Positions 28,635-38,322 of a stretch of DNA of 64,000 nucleotides are shown in pieces. The stretch is from Tyzzerella sp. (GTDB lineage Bacteria > Bacillota > Clostridia > Lachnospirales > Lachnospiraceae), in the NCBI GenBank assembly GCA_017465565.1, contig JAFTWA010000047.1:1-64000 (forward strand). Reading direction: 5' to 3'. The notes under the pieces were generated by a model. That model had not been told where the DNA came from, did not search any database, and worked only from the letters and a program-made list of their open reading frames with translations. Both the position numbers and the translations under genes were made by a program. The first letter of the stretch is position 1. Each line of letters begins with the position of its first letter.

Positions 28635-29888
28635 TTACTTAATTTTCTTTGAAACGCGATTGCTCTTTCCAGTCAGCAAGTTCACCATTTCAATTTCATT
28701 GGTATCTCTCAAATACATCATGCTCACGCACAAATTACGCTTCGCACAGGAAATGTATTCCTCGATTGATTTATCTTTTCTCTTTAAAACAAGCTCTGTC
28801 TGTTTTCCTTTGCTTCGGAAATCCTTGGCAAGTAAAATAGCCTCTGCCTGTCTTTCCATGTCATACAACACAAACGTATTCTTATATTTGTATGGTATTT
28901 CTATTTTCTGTCTTGCAAATGCATTCATCAGCTCATCTACCACGATAACAAAGCCGATGGATGGTGATGGTTTCCCGAATTTCTCTAACAACTGGTCATA
29001 ACGTCCGCCTTTTACAATTGCGTCTCCAGTTCCATATGTATAACCGCGGAAAATCACACCAGTGTAATATCCATAGGTTCCGCTCATGCTGAGGTCGAAT
29101 GTAATATACTGGTCCACCCCATATGCCTCCAAAAGACGATACATCTCTTCCAGACGTTTCACTGCCTCAATCGTTTCTGTGTTTAACGCAATCTTCTTCG
29201 CATTTTTTAACACTTCGCTTCCGCCAACCAGTTCTGGAAGTACCTGGAACGCTGCTTTTACAGTAACCTTTACCTGTGCCTTTTCTAATAGCTCATCCAC
29301 ACCAAAGAAGTTGCGGTTTTTAATCAACTCCCGAAGTCTTGCTTCTGCTTCTCCATCCAGTGCGGTTTCTTTGATTAAGCTTTCGAAGAACTTTACACTT
29401 CCAACATGAATCTGAAATTCCTTTAAACCAACTGCTTTTAAGCTATCCACCGCCATTGCAATCATTTCTGCATCGGCTTCAATAGAATCCACTCCAATCA
29501 GCTCCGCACCTGCCTGCGTATTTTCACGTAGACGCCCTTGATAATTGGAATGATTGATAAAGGTATTTCCTTTATAACATAAACGGATTGGTAAATTTTC
29601 CGAGTCATAAACACTGACTGCCGCTCTTGCAATGGATGGAGTAATATCTGGGCGAAGCACCAGCGTATTTCCATCCCGGTCAAAGAACTTGTAGAGTTCT
29701 TTAGCCGGAATCGTTCCCATCTCTTTTCCAAACACCTCAAAAAATTCAAATGTCGGTGTCTGAATATCGTGATATCCATATAAATGAAAGACGTTTTGCA
29801 GTTTCTTCTCAATTACGCCCTTCTTTCCATATTCAATACTATAAATGTCCCGTACACCTTCTGGAGTATGTAAAATCTGCTGTTTCAT
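28635..29888 (-). CDS. hisZ: ATP phosphoribosyltransferase regulatory subunit HisZ
   Basis: The 417-residue protein is a histidyl-tRNA synthetase-like paralogue: HTPEGVRDI at the start, TPTFEFFEVF, LRPDITPSIARA and GGRYDQLLEKFG. It lacks the tRNA anticodon-binding domain of HisRS, and pairing with short HisG identifies it as HisZ. It senses histidine and activates HisG. It starts 14 bases after recU with AGGAGG, so there is no space for a T-box leader in front of the his genes. Confidence 0.92.
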   Translation of the reverse strand: MKQQILHTPEGVRDIYSIEYGKKGVIEKKLQNVFHLYGYHDIQTPTFEFFEVFGKEMGTIPAKELYKFFDRDGNTLVLRPDITPSIARAAVSVYDSENLPIRLCYKGNTFINHSNYQGRLRENTQAGAELIGVDSIEADAEMIAMAVDSLKAVGLKEFQIHVGSVKFFESLIKETALDGEAEARLRELIKNRNFFGVDELLEKAQVKVTVKAAFQVLPELVGGSEVLKNAKKIALNTETIEAVKRLEEMYRLLEAYGVDQYITFDLSMSGTYGYYTGVIFRGYTYGTGDAIVKGGRYDQLLEKFGKPSPSIGFVIVVDELMNAFARQKIEIPYKYKNTFVLYDMERQAEAILLAKDFRSKGKQTELVLKRKDKSIEEYISCAKRNLCVSMMYLRDTNEIEMVNLLTGKSNRVSKKIK

Positions 29889-29902
29889 TTGTGTACCTCC
29901 TC

Positions 29903-30436
29903 TTAATCCCTTTGGTCTAAATCAATCTGCATCGCATCTAAATATGGAACAAAGCATCCACTTTTCAGTTCCATAAAATAAATGGGATTCAGCTCATCAA
30001 ATCGTATACTCTTTCTTCCGCCTTCCTGTGCGCGCATCCAGAATTTCTGAATTTCCGCAAATGACATATAGTACAATTGGTTTCGTGCACTGAAGTAGAT
30101 TATGAGAAAGGAAATTCCTCCCTGCTTCTCAAACTGTTCCATGAATGTTACCTGATGTTCATGAATGTTATGTAATGGAAATGTATCTACATTACATTCC
30201 TTCGCATCAAAACACACTGGAATTCCCTGCACTGCACCAATATAATCGACTGTACTTCTCTGCTCAAAATAAGCCAGTGTGATATGCCTGTGTTCTTTAT
30301 CAATACGAACTGGGGTAATTGGCGTCGGTATCTTCTGAATAAGTGCCAGCCCCTGTTCCAAATATTTCTCATTTGTACGGTTAATGAATTCTTCTAACGT
30401 AGAACCGCGAAGTCCTCTTGAATTCCAAGTTCCCAT
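29903..30436 (-). CDS. recU: Holliday junction resolvase RecU
   Basis: The 177-residue nuclease has the RecU core: NSRGLRGSTLEEFIN, the active-site STVDYIG and PVCFDAKE (PD-(D/E)XK type), and IHEHQVTFMEQF. It resolves recombination junctions in Firmicutes, working with RuvAB. It lies between the pseudouridine synthase and hisZ genes with 12- and 14-bp gaps, so transcription is shared. The usual partner gene, ponA for a penicillin-binding protein, is not here. Confidence 0.92.
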   Translation of the reverse strand: MGTWNSRGLRGSTLEEFINRTNEKYLEQGLALIQKIPTPITPVRIDKEHRHITLAYFEQRSTVDYIGAVQGIPVCFDAKECNVDTFPLHNIHEHQVTFMEQFEKQGGISFLIIYFSARNQLYYMSFAEIQKFWMRAQEGGRKSIRFDELNPIYFMELKSGCFVPYLDAMQIDLDQRD

Positions 30437-30448
30437 ATTCTCTGTCCT

Positions 30449-31411
30449 TTATCTCTTTTCTGCGTTTGCGATTTTTTCAAATAAGCTTGGCAGCGGTGCC
30501 ACAAACTGTTTATTGCTCAAGTTTTCAAGTTCTCCAGCTAACTCTGGCATTTCTAAACGATATGCGTGTAACAGCTGGCTCTGAAGCTTATACTTCTCTT
30601 TAAAACTATCATTGATTCTTCTGTTACCGTATTTGTAGTCCCCGATAATTGGATGCTTCTGCGATGCCAGATGGGCGCGAATCTGATGGGTTCTTCCAGT
30701 AATCAGATGTACCTCCAGTAAAGTACAGAAATCATTTGCCCAGATTGGCTCATATTCTGTTTCAATTGGAAGACTATCTGGCACTTCATTTTGAGAAACT
30801 GTCACCTTATTCGTCGCTTCATCCTTTTTCAGATACCCTTTAATATACTGCTTTTCAGAAACTTTACCGCTTACGAGACAGCGGTAATACTTTTTGATCG
30901 ACCGCTCTTTAAAAAGTTCTCCCATTACCTGCAGCCCTACAAGACTTTTCCCAGCCACTATAAGGCCGCTTGTGTTACGGTCCAAACGGTTACAAATGGA
31001 AGGCTTAAATTTACGGAGTTCTGCCTCTGTAAGCTCCCCAGACTCTAACATATACGAAATAATGTGCTCCACAAGGGACTCATCTTTCGCTTCCGCCTTT
31101 TGGGAAAGCATGCCAACTGGCTTATTAATAAGAAGTACATGCTCGTCTTCATAAAGAATGTCCAATTTTTTATTAGTATGCGCAATACTTATTTTGGAAA
31201 ACTTCTCAATCGTCTCATCTGCCAGAAAAAGCTTTACAGAATCGCCAACTGCAAGCTTTTCATTTCCAGTTGCCTTTTTTCCATTTAAAACAATATTCTT
31301 TTTACGAAGCATTTTGTAAATAAAGCTCTTTGGCGCCTCGTTCAAATACTTTGCGAGAAGCTTATCAAAACGCTGACCAGCTTCATTTGCTGAAACAATA
31401 ATCTCCTGCAT
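30449..31411 (-). CDS. RluC/RluD-family pseudouridine synthase
   Basis: The 320-residue enzyme has an N-terminal S4-like RNA-binding domain (QRFDKLLAKYLNEAPKSF) and a catalytic domain with NRLDRNTSGLIVAGKS, whose aspartate is the catalytic residue, and LITGRTHQIRAHL. It isomerises uridine in rRNA or tRNA; RluC/RluD specificity cannot be set from sequence alone. ATG at 31411 fits GGAG five bases upstream, better than GTG at 31417. Confidence 0.9.
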   Translation of the reverse strand: MQEIIVSANEAGQRFDKLLAKYLNEAPKSFIYKMLRKKNIVLNGKKATGNEKLAVGDSVKLFLADETIEKFSKISIAHTNKKLDILYEDEHVLLINKPVGMLSQKAEAKDESLVEHIISYMLESGELTEAELRKFKPSICNRLDRNTSGLIVAGKSLVGLQVMGELFKERSIKKYYRCLVSGKVSEKQYIKGYLKKDEATNKVTVSQNEVPDSLPIETEYEPIWANDFCTLLEVHLITGRTHQIRAHLASQKHPIIGDYKYGNRRINDSFKEKYKLQSQLLHAYRLEMPELAGELENLSNKQFVAPLPSLFEKIANAEKR

Positions 31412-31421
31412 ATGCACTCCA

Positions 31422-31997
31422 CTATAAAGAAATGTTTAAAATTATTTTCTTAATCGCTTCTTCTTTTTTTCTCGTATCTGTTTTTTCGATTGCTTCGATA
31501 TTATTCATGCCTTCTGCTCTAGTTAAAAATGCAGTGTAATTATCAAAAATCTTTACAGACACCTTTGTAAATTGGTTTGCATGCAAAATTTGCTTGATAT
31601 GCTTTGCTGCAAATACAGTATCCACCTTCTTATTAGAAGTATATCCACAGATTGTATTGTCGGAAATTACAATACTTTCTACTGGCATGATTGCCTTTTC
31701 ACTCGTAAAAACCATATCGTAGGCCACGGTAAGCAGCTCTGTTTTACCCGCAATCTCTTCTGCCTTCTCTTTTGAAATAGAACGATGTCTGCATATCATA
31801 ATCACTTCTACCAGTGCCTTAGATGCTGGCAGACATCCCAATACAGCTACTAAAGTGAGGAGATTCAATCGGTCTCCGGTCTCTACAATTCCAAGCACTA
31901 AAAGTGCAATTACAATTCCAAATTCCAAAACTGCCTTTAGAATTACCTGTTTCTTTCTGCTGCTGATATATCCAGCTTCACCCTTTATTACCTTCAT
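31422..31997 (-). CDS. Membrane protein of unknown function
   Basis: I do not recognise this 191-residue protein. It has a basic N-terminus, two hydrophobic segments close together (about 22-40 and 45-65) and a soluble C-terminal part of about 120 residues with mixed alpha/beta character, ending in a charged helix (KKEEAIKKIILNISL). It is packed between YgiQ and the pseudouridine synthase with gaps below 12 bases, so it is co-expressed. Confidence 0.65.
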   Translation of the reverse strand: MKVIKGEAGYISSRKKQVILKAVLEFGIVIALLVLGIVETGDRLNLLTLVAVLGCLPASKALVEVIMICRHRSISKEKAEEIAGKTELLTVAYDMVFTSEKAIMPVESIVISDNTICGYTSNKKVDTVFAAKHIKQILHANQFTKVSVKIFDNYTAFLTRAEGMNNIEAIEKTDTRKKEEAIKKIILNISL

Positions 31998-32002
31998 ACT
32001 CT

Positions 32003-33907
32003 TTACTTCGCTTTCTTTTTATGCACATTTCGAATTGCCTTTTTCTTCTTTGACACATTCTTTTGCGGCTCTGCTTTTCTTTGCTGTCCTTGACCCCCAA
32101 AACGTTTGTCCTGTCTTGGACGTATCAGACAATGCTTATCAAATCCAACCAAGTCCATGCGGTCTGCTTTTTTAAGAGCTTCCAGAACCAAATCATAATT
32201 CTTCGGATTACGATATTGAATCAGGGCTCTCTGCATCGCCTTTTCATGCGGATTCTTTGGCACATAAACAGGCTTCATCGTTCTTGGATCTACTTCTGTA
32301 TAATACATGCAGGTAGAAATGGTAGATGGTGTAGGATAAAAATCCTGTACCTGTTCTGGCATATATCCTAAATCTCTCAAATACTCTGCAAGCTGCACTG
32401 CCTCTTTCATTGTGGAACCTGGATGTGAAGACATCAGGTATGGCACCAGGAACTGCTTCTTTCCAAGTTTCTCATTGATTTGTTTATATTTCTTCGTAAA
32501 TGCCTGATAAACACTATTTTCTGGTTTTCCCATCATCTGAAGAACTGGGTCTGCCACATGCTCTGGAGCTACCTTTAACTGACCGCTTACATGATGCTCA
32601 CAGAGTTCTTGGAAAAATGTATCATCTTTATCTGCAATCAAATAATCAAAGCGAATACCTGAACGGATAAATACTTTCTTCACATTTGGAAGCTCCCGCA
32701 GCTTACGAAGCAGCTTCAGATAATCCTTATGGTCCACCTTCATATTCTTGCAAGGCTGTGGGAATAAACACTGTTTATTCGGACAAGCCCCTTTTGTAAG
32801 CTGCTTCTCACAGGCTGGTGCACGGAAGTTCGCTGTTGGACCGCCAACATCGTGAATATATCCTTTAAAATCTTTATCCCAAATAAATTGCTTTGCTTCT
32901 GAAATCAAAGATTCATGGCTTCTTGTCTGAATGATTCTTCCCTGGTGGAAGGTCAGCGCACAGAAACTGCATCCTCCAAAGCATCCTCTGTTGCTAATGA
33001 GACTGTATTTTACTTCTTCAATTGCAGGAACTCCCCCAAGCTCTTCATAAGAAGGATGGTAGGTTCTCATATATGGTAAACTATATACTCTGTCCATTTC
33101 AGACTGCGACAACGGTTTCGCTGGCGGATTCTGTACCACGTAAAGATGGTCTGAATATGGCTCTACGAGTCTCTTCCCTGAAAATGGATCCGTATTACAA
33201 TACTGCTTATAAAAGCTTCTTGCATAATTCAACTTATCTTCTTTTAGTTCATCCCAGGACTCCAGCAGAATTGCATCATAGACACTGTCTAAGGATTTTA
33301 CCTTACACACAGTTCCATCAATATAAGTAATGTCTTCCACCGCCATTCCACTGTCTAACGCTTCTGCAATTTCCACAATGGAACGCTCGCCCATTCCATA
33401 AGAAATGATATCGGCTCCAGAATCCAACAAAATCGAACGTTTTAACTTATTTGACCAATAGTCATAATGGGCCATTCTCCGAAGACTCGCTTCAATTCCA
33501 CCAATAATAATCGGCGTCTTTTTGTAAGTCTGGCGAATCAGATTACAATAAACGACAGTTGCATAATCTGGCCGCTTTCCCATCACTCCGCCCGGTGTGA
33601 ACGCATCGTTTTGTCTGCGTTTTTTGGAAACCGAATAATGGTTTACCATAGAATCCATGTTTCCGCCGGAAACTAAAAATCCCAGTCTTGGCTCACCATA
33701 AATTGCAATGCTGTCCTTGTCTTTCCAGTCTGGCTGAGAAATAATCCCGACCTTATAGCCATTTGCTTCCAGAATACGTGTGATAATAGCATGTCCAAAG
33801 GAAGGATGATCCACATAGGCATCCCCTGTCACATACACAAAATCCAGCTGCTTCCAGCCGCGCTCTTCCATATCCTGTCTGCAAATTGGTAAAAAACCTT
33901 TTTCCAT
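32003..33907 (-). CDS. YgiQ-family radical SAM protein
   Basis: The 634-residue protein has an N-terminal cobalamin-binding-like domain (about 1-290; YVDHPSFGHAIITRILEANGY) and a radical SAM domain with SNRGCFGGCSFCALTFHQGR, whose three cysteines bind the [4Fe-4S] cluster near residue 310. A lysine-rich C-terminal tail follows. YgiQ proteins are widespread but their reaction is not established. Its start directly abuts the stop of the HAD gene. Confidence 0.9.
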   Translation of the reverse strand: MEKGFLPICRQDMEERGWKQLDFVYVTGDAYVDHPSFGHAIITRILEANGYKVGIISQPDWKDKDSIAIYGEPRLGFLVSGGNMDSMVNHYSVSKKRRQNDAFTPGGVMGKRPDYATVVYCNLIRQTYKKTPIIIGGIEASLRRMAHYDYWSNKLKRSILLDSGADIISYGMGERSIVEIAEALDSGMAVEDITYIDGTVCKVKSLDSVYDAILLESWDELKEDKLNYARSFYKQYCNTDPFSGKRLVEPYSDHLYVVQNPPAKPLSQSEMDRVYSLPYMRTYHPSYEELGGVPAIEEVKYSLISNRGCFGGCSFCALTFHQGRIIQTRSHESLISEAKQFIWDKDFKGYIHDVGGPTANFRAPACEKQLTKGACPNKQCLFPQPCKNMKVDHKDYLKLLRKLRELPNVKKVFIRSGIRFDYLIADKDDTFFQELCEHHVSGQLKVAPEHVADPVLQMMGKPENSVYQAFTKKYKQINEKLGKKQFLVPYLMSSHPGSTMKEAVQLAEYLRDLGYMPEQVQDFYPTPSTISTCMYYTEVDPRTMKPVYVPKNPHEKAMQRALIQYRNPKNYDLVLEALKKADRMDLVGFDKHCLIRPRQDKRFGGQGQQRKAEPQKNVSKKKKAIRNVHKKKAK

Positions 33908-34576
33908 TTATAGTACCTCGTAGGTGTTATTTTTTATATCATCATAGTCTTGAATGTAGTAATCTGCGAGCTCCCGCTTTAATGCTTCCTGCGGTCTTGA
34001 AAACGGGTCATCTACTGCGCAGACCTTCATGCCTGCATTCTTTCCAGCACGAATGCCATTTGGAACATCTTCAAACACCAGGCATCTGGCTGGCTCTACG
34101 CCAAGACTCTCTGCCGCCTTCAAATAAACATCCGGCGCTGGCTTTCCTGCCATGGCCTCATCAGAAGTCCATAAGGTGTCTAAGTATTCTAAAACCTTAT
34201 TATTTGCAAGCGTTCCTTCCGCTAATTCTCTGGAATTACTTGTCGCAATCCCAAGCCTCTTTCCAGCCTTATGCATTTCCTTTATAAATTCATAGGCACC
34301 TTTTTTTAACTTGATTTCTTTTGTATAGATTTCAAATGCCATCTGATGCCATTCTTCTTCCAGTTCTTCTCTTGTATGTGGAAGTTCTGGAAAAATATCG
34401 AGAAAATATTGCGCTGTTTCTGAATAACTTTTTCCTTCCATGCCCTCATGAAAATCTTCTGGCTCGGTGAGATGATATTTTTCCAAAAATACGTCATCGA
34501 TATGCACCCACACCCACATAGAATCAATGAGTGTTCCGTCTATATCAAAAATAATTGCATCTATATCCTTTAGCAT
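33908..34576 (-). CDS. HAD-family phosphatase, beta-phosphoglucomutase-like
   Basis: The 222-residue protein is a subfamily IA HAD hydrolase with a helical cap. It shows the nucleophile motif IIFDIDGTLIDS at residue 8, the TSNSRE motif II, the lysine motif III (AGKPAPDVY) and the acid motif LVFEDVPNGI. It probably dephosphorylates a sugar phosphate or related molecule. Start ATG overlaps the stop of the upstream rsuA-like gene by 7 bases. Confidence 0.88.
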   Translation of the reverse strand: MLKDIDAIIFDIDGTLIDSMWVWVHIDDVFLEKYHLTEPEDFHEGMEGKSYSETAQYFLDIFPELPHTREELEEEWHQMAFEIYTKEIKLKKGAYEFIKEMHKAGKRLGIATSNSRELAEGTLANNKVLEYLDTLWTSDEAMAGKPAPDVYLKAAESLGVEPARCLVFEDVPNGIRAGKNAGMKVCAVDDPFSRPQEALKRELADYYIQDYDDIKNNTYEVL

Positions 34577-35274
34577 AATGCTTTTAGTTCCTCCTCTGTG
34601 AGCTTACGATACTCACCTAGTGCCAGCGTTTCATCTAAAACAAGTGTCCCCATAGAGAGACGTTTTAAATAAATCACTTTTTTTCCAACCGATTCAAACA
34701 TGCGCTTTACCTGATGAAACTTGCCTTCCTGAATCGTCAATCGAATTTCTGAAATCTCATCCGAAACAATAATCTCTAGTTCTGCTGGCCTTGCCATTTC
34801 GCCGCCTCCAAGGGAGACACCTTCTGCAAACGCTTTCTGGTCTTCTTCCGTCACAACGCCCTCCACCTTCGCATAATAGCCTTTGTCTACATGTTTTTTC
34901 GGAGCAAGCAGGCGATGTGCTAATTCGCCGTCATTGGTAATAAGAAGAAGTCCTTCTGTATCTTTATCAAGTCTCCCAACCGGAAACAAATCTTTTCGTT
35001 TCCTGGTCTCGATTAAATCAATGACCGTTTTATCTTTTGCATCAGTCGTTGCAGAAACCACACCAGCCGGTTTATTTAACATATAATATTCAAACGTCTC
35101 ATAAGAAACTGGCTTGCCGCCTAATGTTACAAGATTCTTCTCTGTATCAATCTTTGCTTCTGGTGACTTTATGACAGCGCCATCCACAGCGATTTTCCCT
35201 TGCCGAATCAATTTCTTTACTTCTGTTCTCGTTCCAATTCCCATATCTGCCAGATATTTATCTAATCGCATCAT
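34570..35274 (-). CDS. RsuA-family pseudouridine synthase
   Basis: The 234-residue enzyme has an S4 domain (LDKYLADMGIGTRTEVKKLI) and the catalytic region PVGRLDKDTEGLLLITNDG with its aspartate, ending in QEGKFHQVKRMFES. This family modifies 16S rRNA (RsuA) or 23S rRNA (RluB/E/F). The start is one of two adjacent ATG codons at 35274 or 35271, overlapping the stop of the methyltransferase gene (TAATG). Confidence 0.9.
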   Translation of the reverse strand: MMRLDKYLADMGIGTRTEVKKLIRQGKIAVDGAVIKSPEAKIDTEKNLVTLGGKPVSYETFEYYMLNKPAGVVSATTDAKDKTVIDLIETRKRKDLFPVGRLDKDTEGLLLITNDGELAHRLLAPKKHVDKGYYAKVEGVVTEEDQKAFAEGVSLGGGEMARPAELEIIVSDEISEIRLTIQEGKFHQVKRMFESVGKKVIYLKRLSMGTLVLDETLALGEYRKLTEEELKALC

Positions 35275-36656
35275 TATGACTGCCATCTCCATCCTGGTAA
35301 ATATTTATTCTTCAAAGTACCATTTGCAAGCTTTCCCCAGCCTAGCGGATATCCATCCACTAATACAAGCTGCCAGCCCTTTGCCTTTGGAGATACGATA
35401 TCGTCAACATCTATCGTTTCCCCTTTCAGATACTTAATCACCCGCTCATCCTCCACATGCAGATTCACGGTGTTCTTATATTCTTCTTTCTTTAAACACA
35501 TTGCAAGAGACTGACTTGGCTCAAAACGGTTTTTCTTCAAATCTCCAAGATAAAGTCCTGTTCGAAGGAAACGGATTCCTTTTACATTTGGAATGCCTTC
35601 TGGCATATAATATACCTTTTCACTATATGTTTCCAAACGGCTCCAATCCATATCCCAGTCTACGTCAGCAAAAAAATCTAAAATTTCTTCTGGAACCTTC
35701 TTTACGCGTCCCTTCGACATTTTTACAGGTTCTGCATCTTTTGCTTCCCCTTTCTGCAGCAATGCCACATAGTGGCCTTCTCCGTGCATCCTATGAGGCC
35801 AGATACGAACTGTCTTCGTAAATGATTCATCTTTCGACTCTGTCACTTCCGGCTTTCCGCATGCGAAACCCTCGTATGGACGGATTTCTTTGATTTCAAA
35901 TTCTGGGTATTCTTGTTTCAAATACTCGATGGTACCTTCATTTTCTTCAGGGTCAAAGGTACAAGTCGAATATAGAATCATTCCACCTGGCTTTAACATC
36001 CTGGCCGCCTGAGTCACAATACTTCTCTGAATCTTTGCAAAAAACTCTGGACCATGCTCTTCCCACGCTTTCACCATCTTCTTATCTTTACGGAACATTC
36101 CTTCGCCAGAACATGGTGCATCAATGAGAATCTTATCAAAATACTCTGGAAAATAATCTTCTAATTTTCCTGGTTCTTCACTTAACACTAAAACATTTCC
36201 AATACCAAAGACTTCAATATTTTTCAGAAGTCCTTTTGCTCTGGAATTACTGATATCATTTGCAACAAGAACACCCTCGCCCTGAAGCTTTGCTCCAAGC
36301 TCCGTTGCTTTTCCTCCCGGTGCCGCACATACATCCAGTACCTTATCCCCCGGCTCTATCGGAAGCCTGTTGGCTGGTGTCATTGCACTAGGTTCCTGCA
36401 AATAATATAATCCTGCGAAATAGTATGGATGCTTTGCAGCCTGAACCTGTTCCCCATCATAGTAAAACCCATTCTCAATCCATGGGATTGGCGTGATTTC
36501 AAATGGACAGATAGCCTGAAATTCTTCCACACTGATTTTCTTTGTATTTACACGAAGACCATAAAGTCTCTTCTCGTCATAGCATTTTATATAATCATCA
36601 AATTCTTCACCTAGAAGAACCTTCATCTTTTCCACAAATGCAGCAGGTAAATTCAT
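35274..36656 (-). CDS. RsmF/RsmB-type RNA cytosine-C5 methyltransferase
   Basis: The 460-residue protein has an N-terminal segment, a SAM-binding domain with DVCAAPGGKATEL (about residue 105), the two catalytic cysteines in DAPCSGEGMFR and STCTFDPEENEG, and an RsmF-type C-terminal extension (about 300-460) with a PUA-like end. It probably methylates 16S rRNA or tRNA. GGAGG precedes its ATG. It starts the dense RNA-modification run. Confidence 0.9.
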   Translation of the reverse strand: MNLPAAFVEKMKVLLGEEFDDYIKCYDEKRLYGLRVNTKKISVEEFQAICPFEITPIPWIENGFYYDGEQVQAAKHPYYFAGLYYLQEPSAMTPANRLPIEPGDKVLDVCAAPGGKATELGAKLQGEGVLVANDISNSRAKGLLKNIEVFGIGNVLVLSEEPGKLEDYFPEYFDKILIDAPCSGEGMFRKDKKMVKAWEEHGPEFFAKIQRSIVTQAARMLKPGGMILYSTCTFDPEENEGTIEYLKQEYPEFEIKEIRPYEGFACGKPEVTESKDESFTKTVRIWPHRMHGEGHYVALLQKGEAKDAEPVKMSKGRVKKVPEEILDFFADVDWDMDWSRLETYSEKVYYMPEGIPNVKGIRFLRTGLYLGDLKKNRFEPSQSLAMCLKKEEYKNTVNLHVEDERVIKYLKGETIDVDDIVSPKAKGWQLVLVDGYPLGWGKLANGTLKNKYLPGWRWQS

Positions 36657-36677
36657 AAATATTCCTCCATGTTAGCA

Positions 36678-37319
36678 CTACATTTTAGTATAACATTTTA
36701 CTTTTCTATTTTCAATATATCTTAAAATCCAGTATGGGTTTACACTCGTCTCTTCACCGTTTGGATATATATAGATTCCCAGATGGAGATGCACCGCAAA
36801 TTGCCCAACCGTTCCCTCCGGTCCGTAGCCACTGTCACCCATATATCCTAAAATATCACCAGCTTTTACTTCATCACCAACTTCTATATCTGCATATGAA
36901 TCAAGGTGCGCGTAATAAAAATAGACTCCATTTGGACTCACAATTCCGATTCGGTATCCACCTTTTTCCAGCCATCCTTTTTTTGTCACAACACCATCTG
37001 TCATGCTGACAATAGGATATAAACCTCTCTCATTTTTTGCTGCCATAATATCGGTTCCCTCGTGTCCGCGCTTTCCACCATAGGTCCGCTCTGCCATCCA
37101 GCTATTTTCATAAGATACGGTAAGTGTCGGGTCAGACGTAAATTCTGGCACAGGAAAATACTTTACATCCTCCCAAATTGCCTGTTCCATTTCGCTATAT
37201 TCTTGCCATGGTTTTTGACTATCAGACTGACTCTCTTCCAAGAGATTTGCAGTCAAAAGACATATACAAAAAGCCAAGAGTAAAATCCCCAGGCACAAAT
37301 TATGTATTTTCTTACGCAT
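36678..37319 (-). CDS. M23-family peptidase, membrane-anchored
   Basis: The 213-residue protein begins with a hydrophobic segment (LCLGILLLAFCICLLTANLL) and carries an LytM/M23 domain: GHEGTDIMA holds the first zinc ligands and VHLHLGIYI the second pair. The domain cuts peptidoglycan cross-links or acts as a spore-coat or division factor. It is transcribed divergently from the ylbJ-like gene. AAGGAG lies seven bases before the ATG. Confidence 0.88.
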   Translation of the reverse strand: MRKKIHNLCLGILLLAFCICLLTANLLEESQSDSQKPWQEYSEMEQAIWEDVKYFPVPEFTSDPTLTVSYENSWMAERTYGGKRGHEGTDIMAAKNERGLYPIVSMTDGVVTKKGWLEKGGYRIGIVSPNGVYFYYAHLDSYADIEVGDEVKAGDILGYMGDSGYGPEGTVGQFAVHLHLGIYIYPNGEETSVNPYWILRYIENRKVKCYTKM

Positions 37320-37404
37320 AAAAACTCCTTTTTTCTTTCACTATATGCGTCATAAACATGCCTTTATCCAAATAAAATATTAAAAAATACTTTGTGAGAA
37401 ATCT

Positions 37405-38322
37405 ATGAAACAATATTCTTATCTGACAATTTTAGGCGGACTTCTCGCCATTATGCTTATATTTCCACAAGAAACCTTAGCAGGTGCCAGTAATGGACTT
37501 CTTTTGTGGTTCCAGATTGTTCTTCCAACCTTGCTGCCTTTTATAATTTTGTCGAATCTTCTTATTCAGACAAATTCTGTCTATTATATTTCAAAACTAC
37601 TTAGTCCAATTTTGAGACGTTTTTTCCACGTCTCAGACTCTGCCTGCTATGCAATTCTTATCGGTTTTATGTGCGGTTATCCAATGGGTGCAAAGGTTAT
37701 TGCAGACTTAATTGACACGAAACGTATTAGTGAAACTGAAGGACAATACCTGTTGTCATTTTGTAATAACACAAGCCCTATGTTTATTATCAGCTACGTT
37801 ATTACGCAGAATTTGAACAATCCGGACCTTATCATTCCTTCACTATTGATTCTTTTTGGTTCCCCGGTACTCTGCAGTTTTCTGTTCCGCAGATTTTATT
37901 TCTACTCAAACCAATCGGGTTCTGTAAATACCTTGTCAGATAAACAGATTTATTTTAATTTTAGCATTTTAGACCATTCGATTATGAATGGCTTTGAGAC
38001 AATCACGAAGATTGGCGGCTATATTATTCTATTTTCTATCCTATTTACATTTGGTAAGCAATTACCTGGAGCATGGATTATGCCAATACTCGAAATCACA
38101 AACGGCATCCCTTATATATTGGATTTGGAACTGCCATTTCATGTGGGCTATATATCTGTTTTAGCACTGACTTCATTTGGTGGATTCTGTGCAACAGCAC
38201 AAACCTACTCTATGATTCAGAATACGAAGCTTTCCATCCTTCCTTACATAATACAAAAGCTGATTACCGCAACGGTAACCAGCTTGCTTGCTTTCCTTTA
38301 TATCTTATTTATTCTTCAATAA
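37405..38322 (+). CDS. ylbJ: YlbJ-like sporulation membrane protein
   Basis: This 305-residue membrane protein has about eight hydrophobic segments and a nucleoside-recognition (gate)-like signature: GFMCGYPMGAKVIADLI and FCNNTSPMFIISYV. It resembles YlbJ, required for spore cortex formation. It is shorter than the Bacillus protein (about 400 residues as I recall). It is followed convergently by the coiled-coil gene, with a 14-base overlap. The neighbours coaD and rsmD are also typical near ylbJ. Confidence 0.82.
   Translation: MKQYSYLTILGGLLAIMLIFPQETLAGASNGLLLWFQIVLPTLLPFIILSNLLIQTNSVYYISKLLSPILRRFFHVSDSACYAILIGFMCGYPMGAKVIADLIDTKRISETEGQYLLSFCNNTSPMFIISYVITQNLNNPDLIIPSLLILFGSPVLCSFLFRRFYFYSNQSGSVNTLSDKQIYFNFSILDHSIMNGFETITKIGGYIILFSILFTFGKQLPGAWIMPILEITNGIPYILDLELPFHVGYISVLALTSFGGFCATAQTYSMIQNTKLSILPYIIQKLITATVTSLLAFLYILFILQ

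Noticed and set aside
29889..29902. Possible T-box or histidine leader before hisZ
   Set aside because: Only 14 bases lie between recU and hisZ, too short for any leader; transcription comes from further upstream.
38309..38322. Sequencing error from overlapping convergent ends of ylbJ and the coiled-coil gene
   Set aside because: Short convergent overlaps are normal, and both proteins end in plausible sequence.
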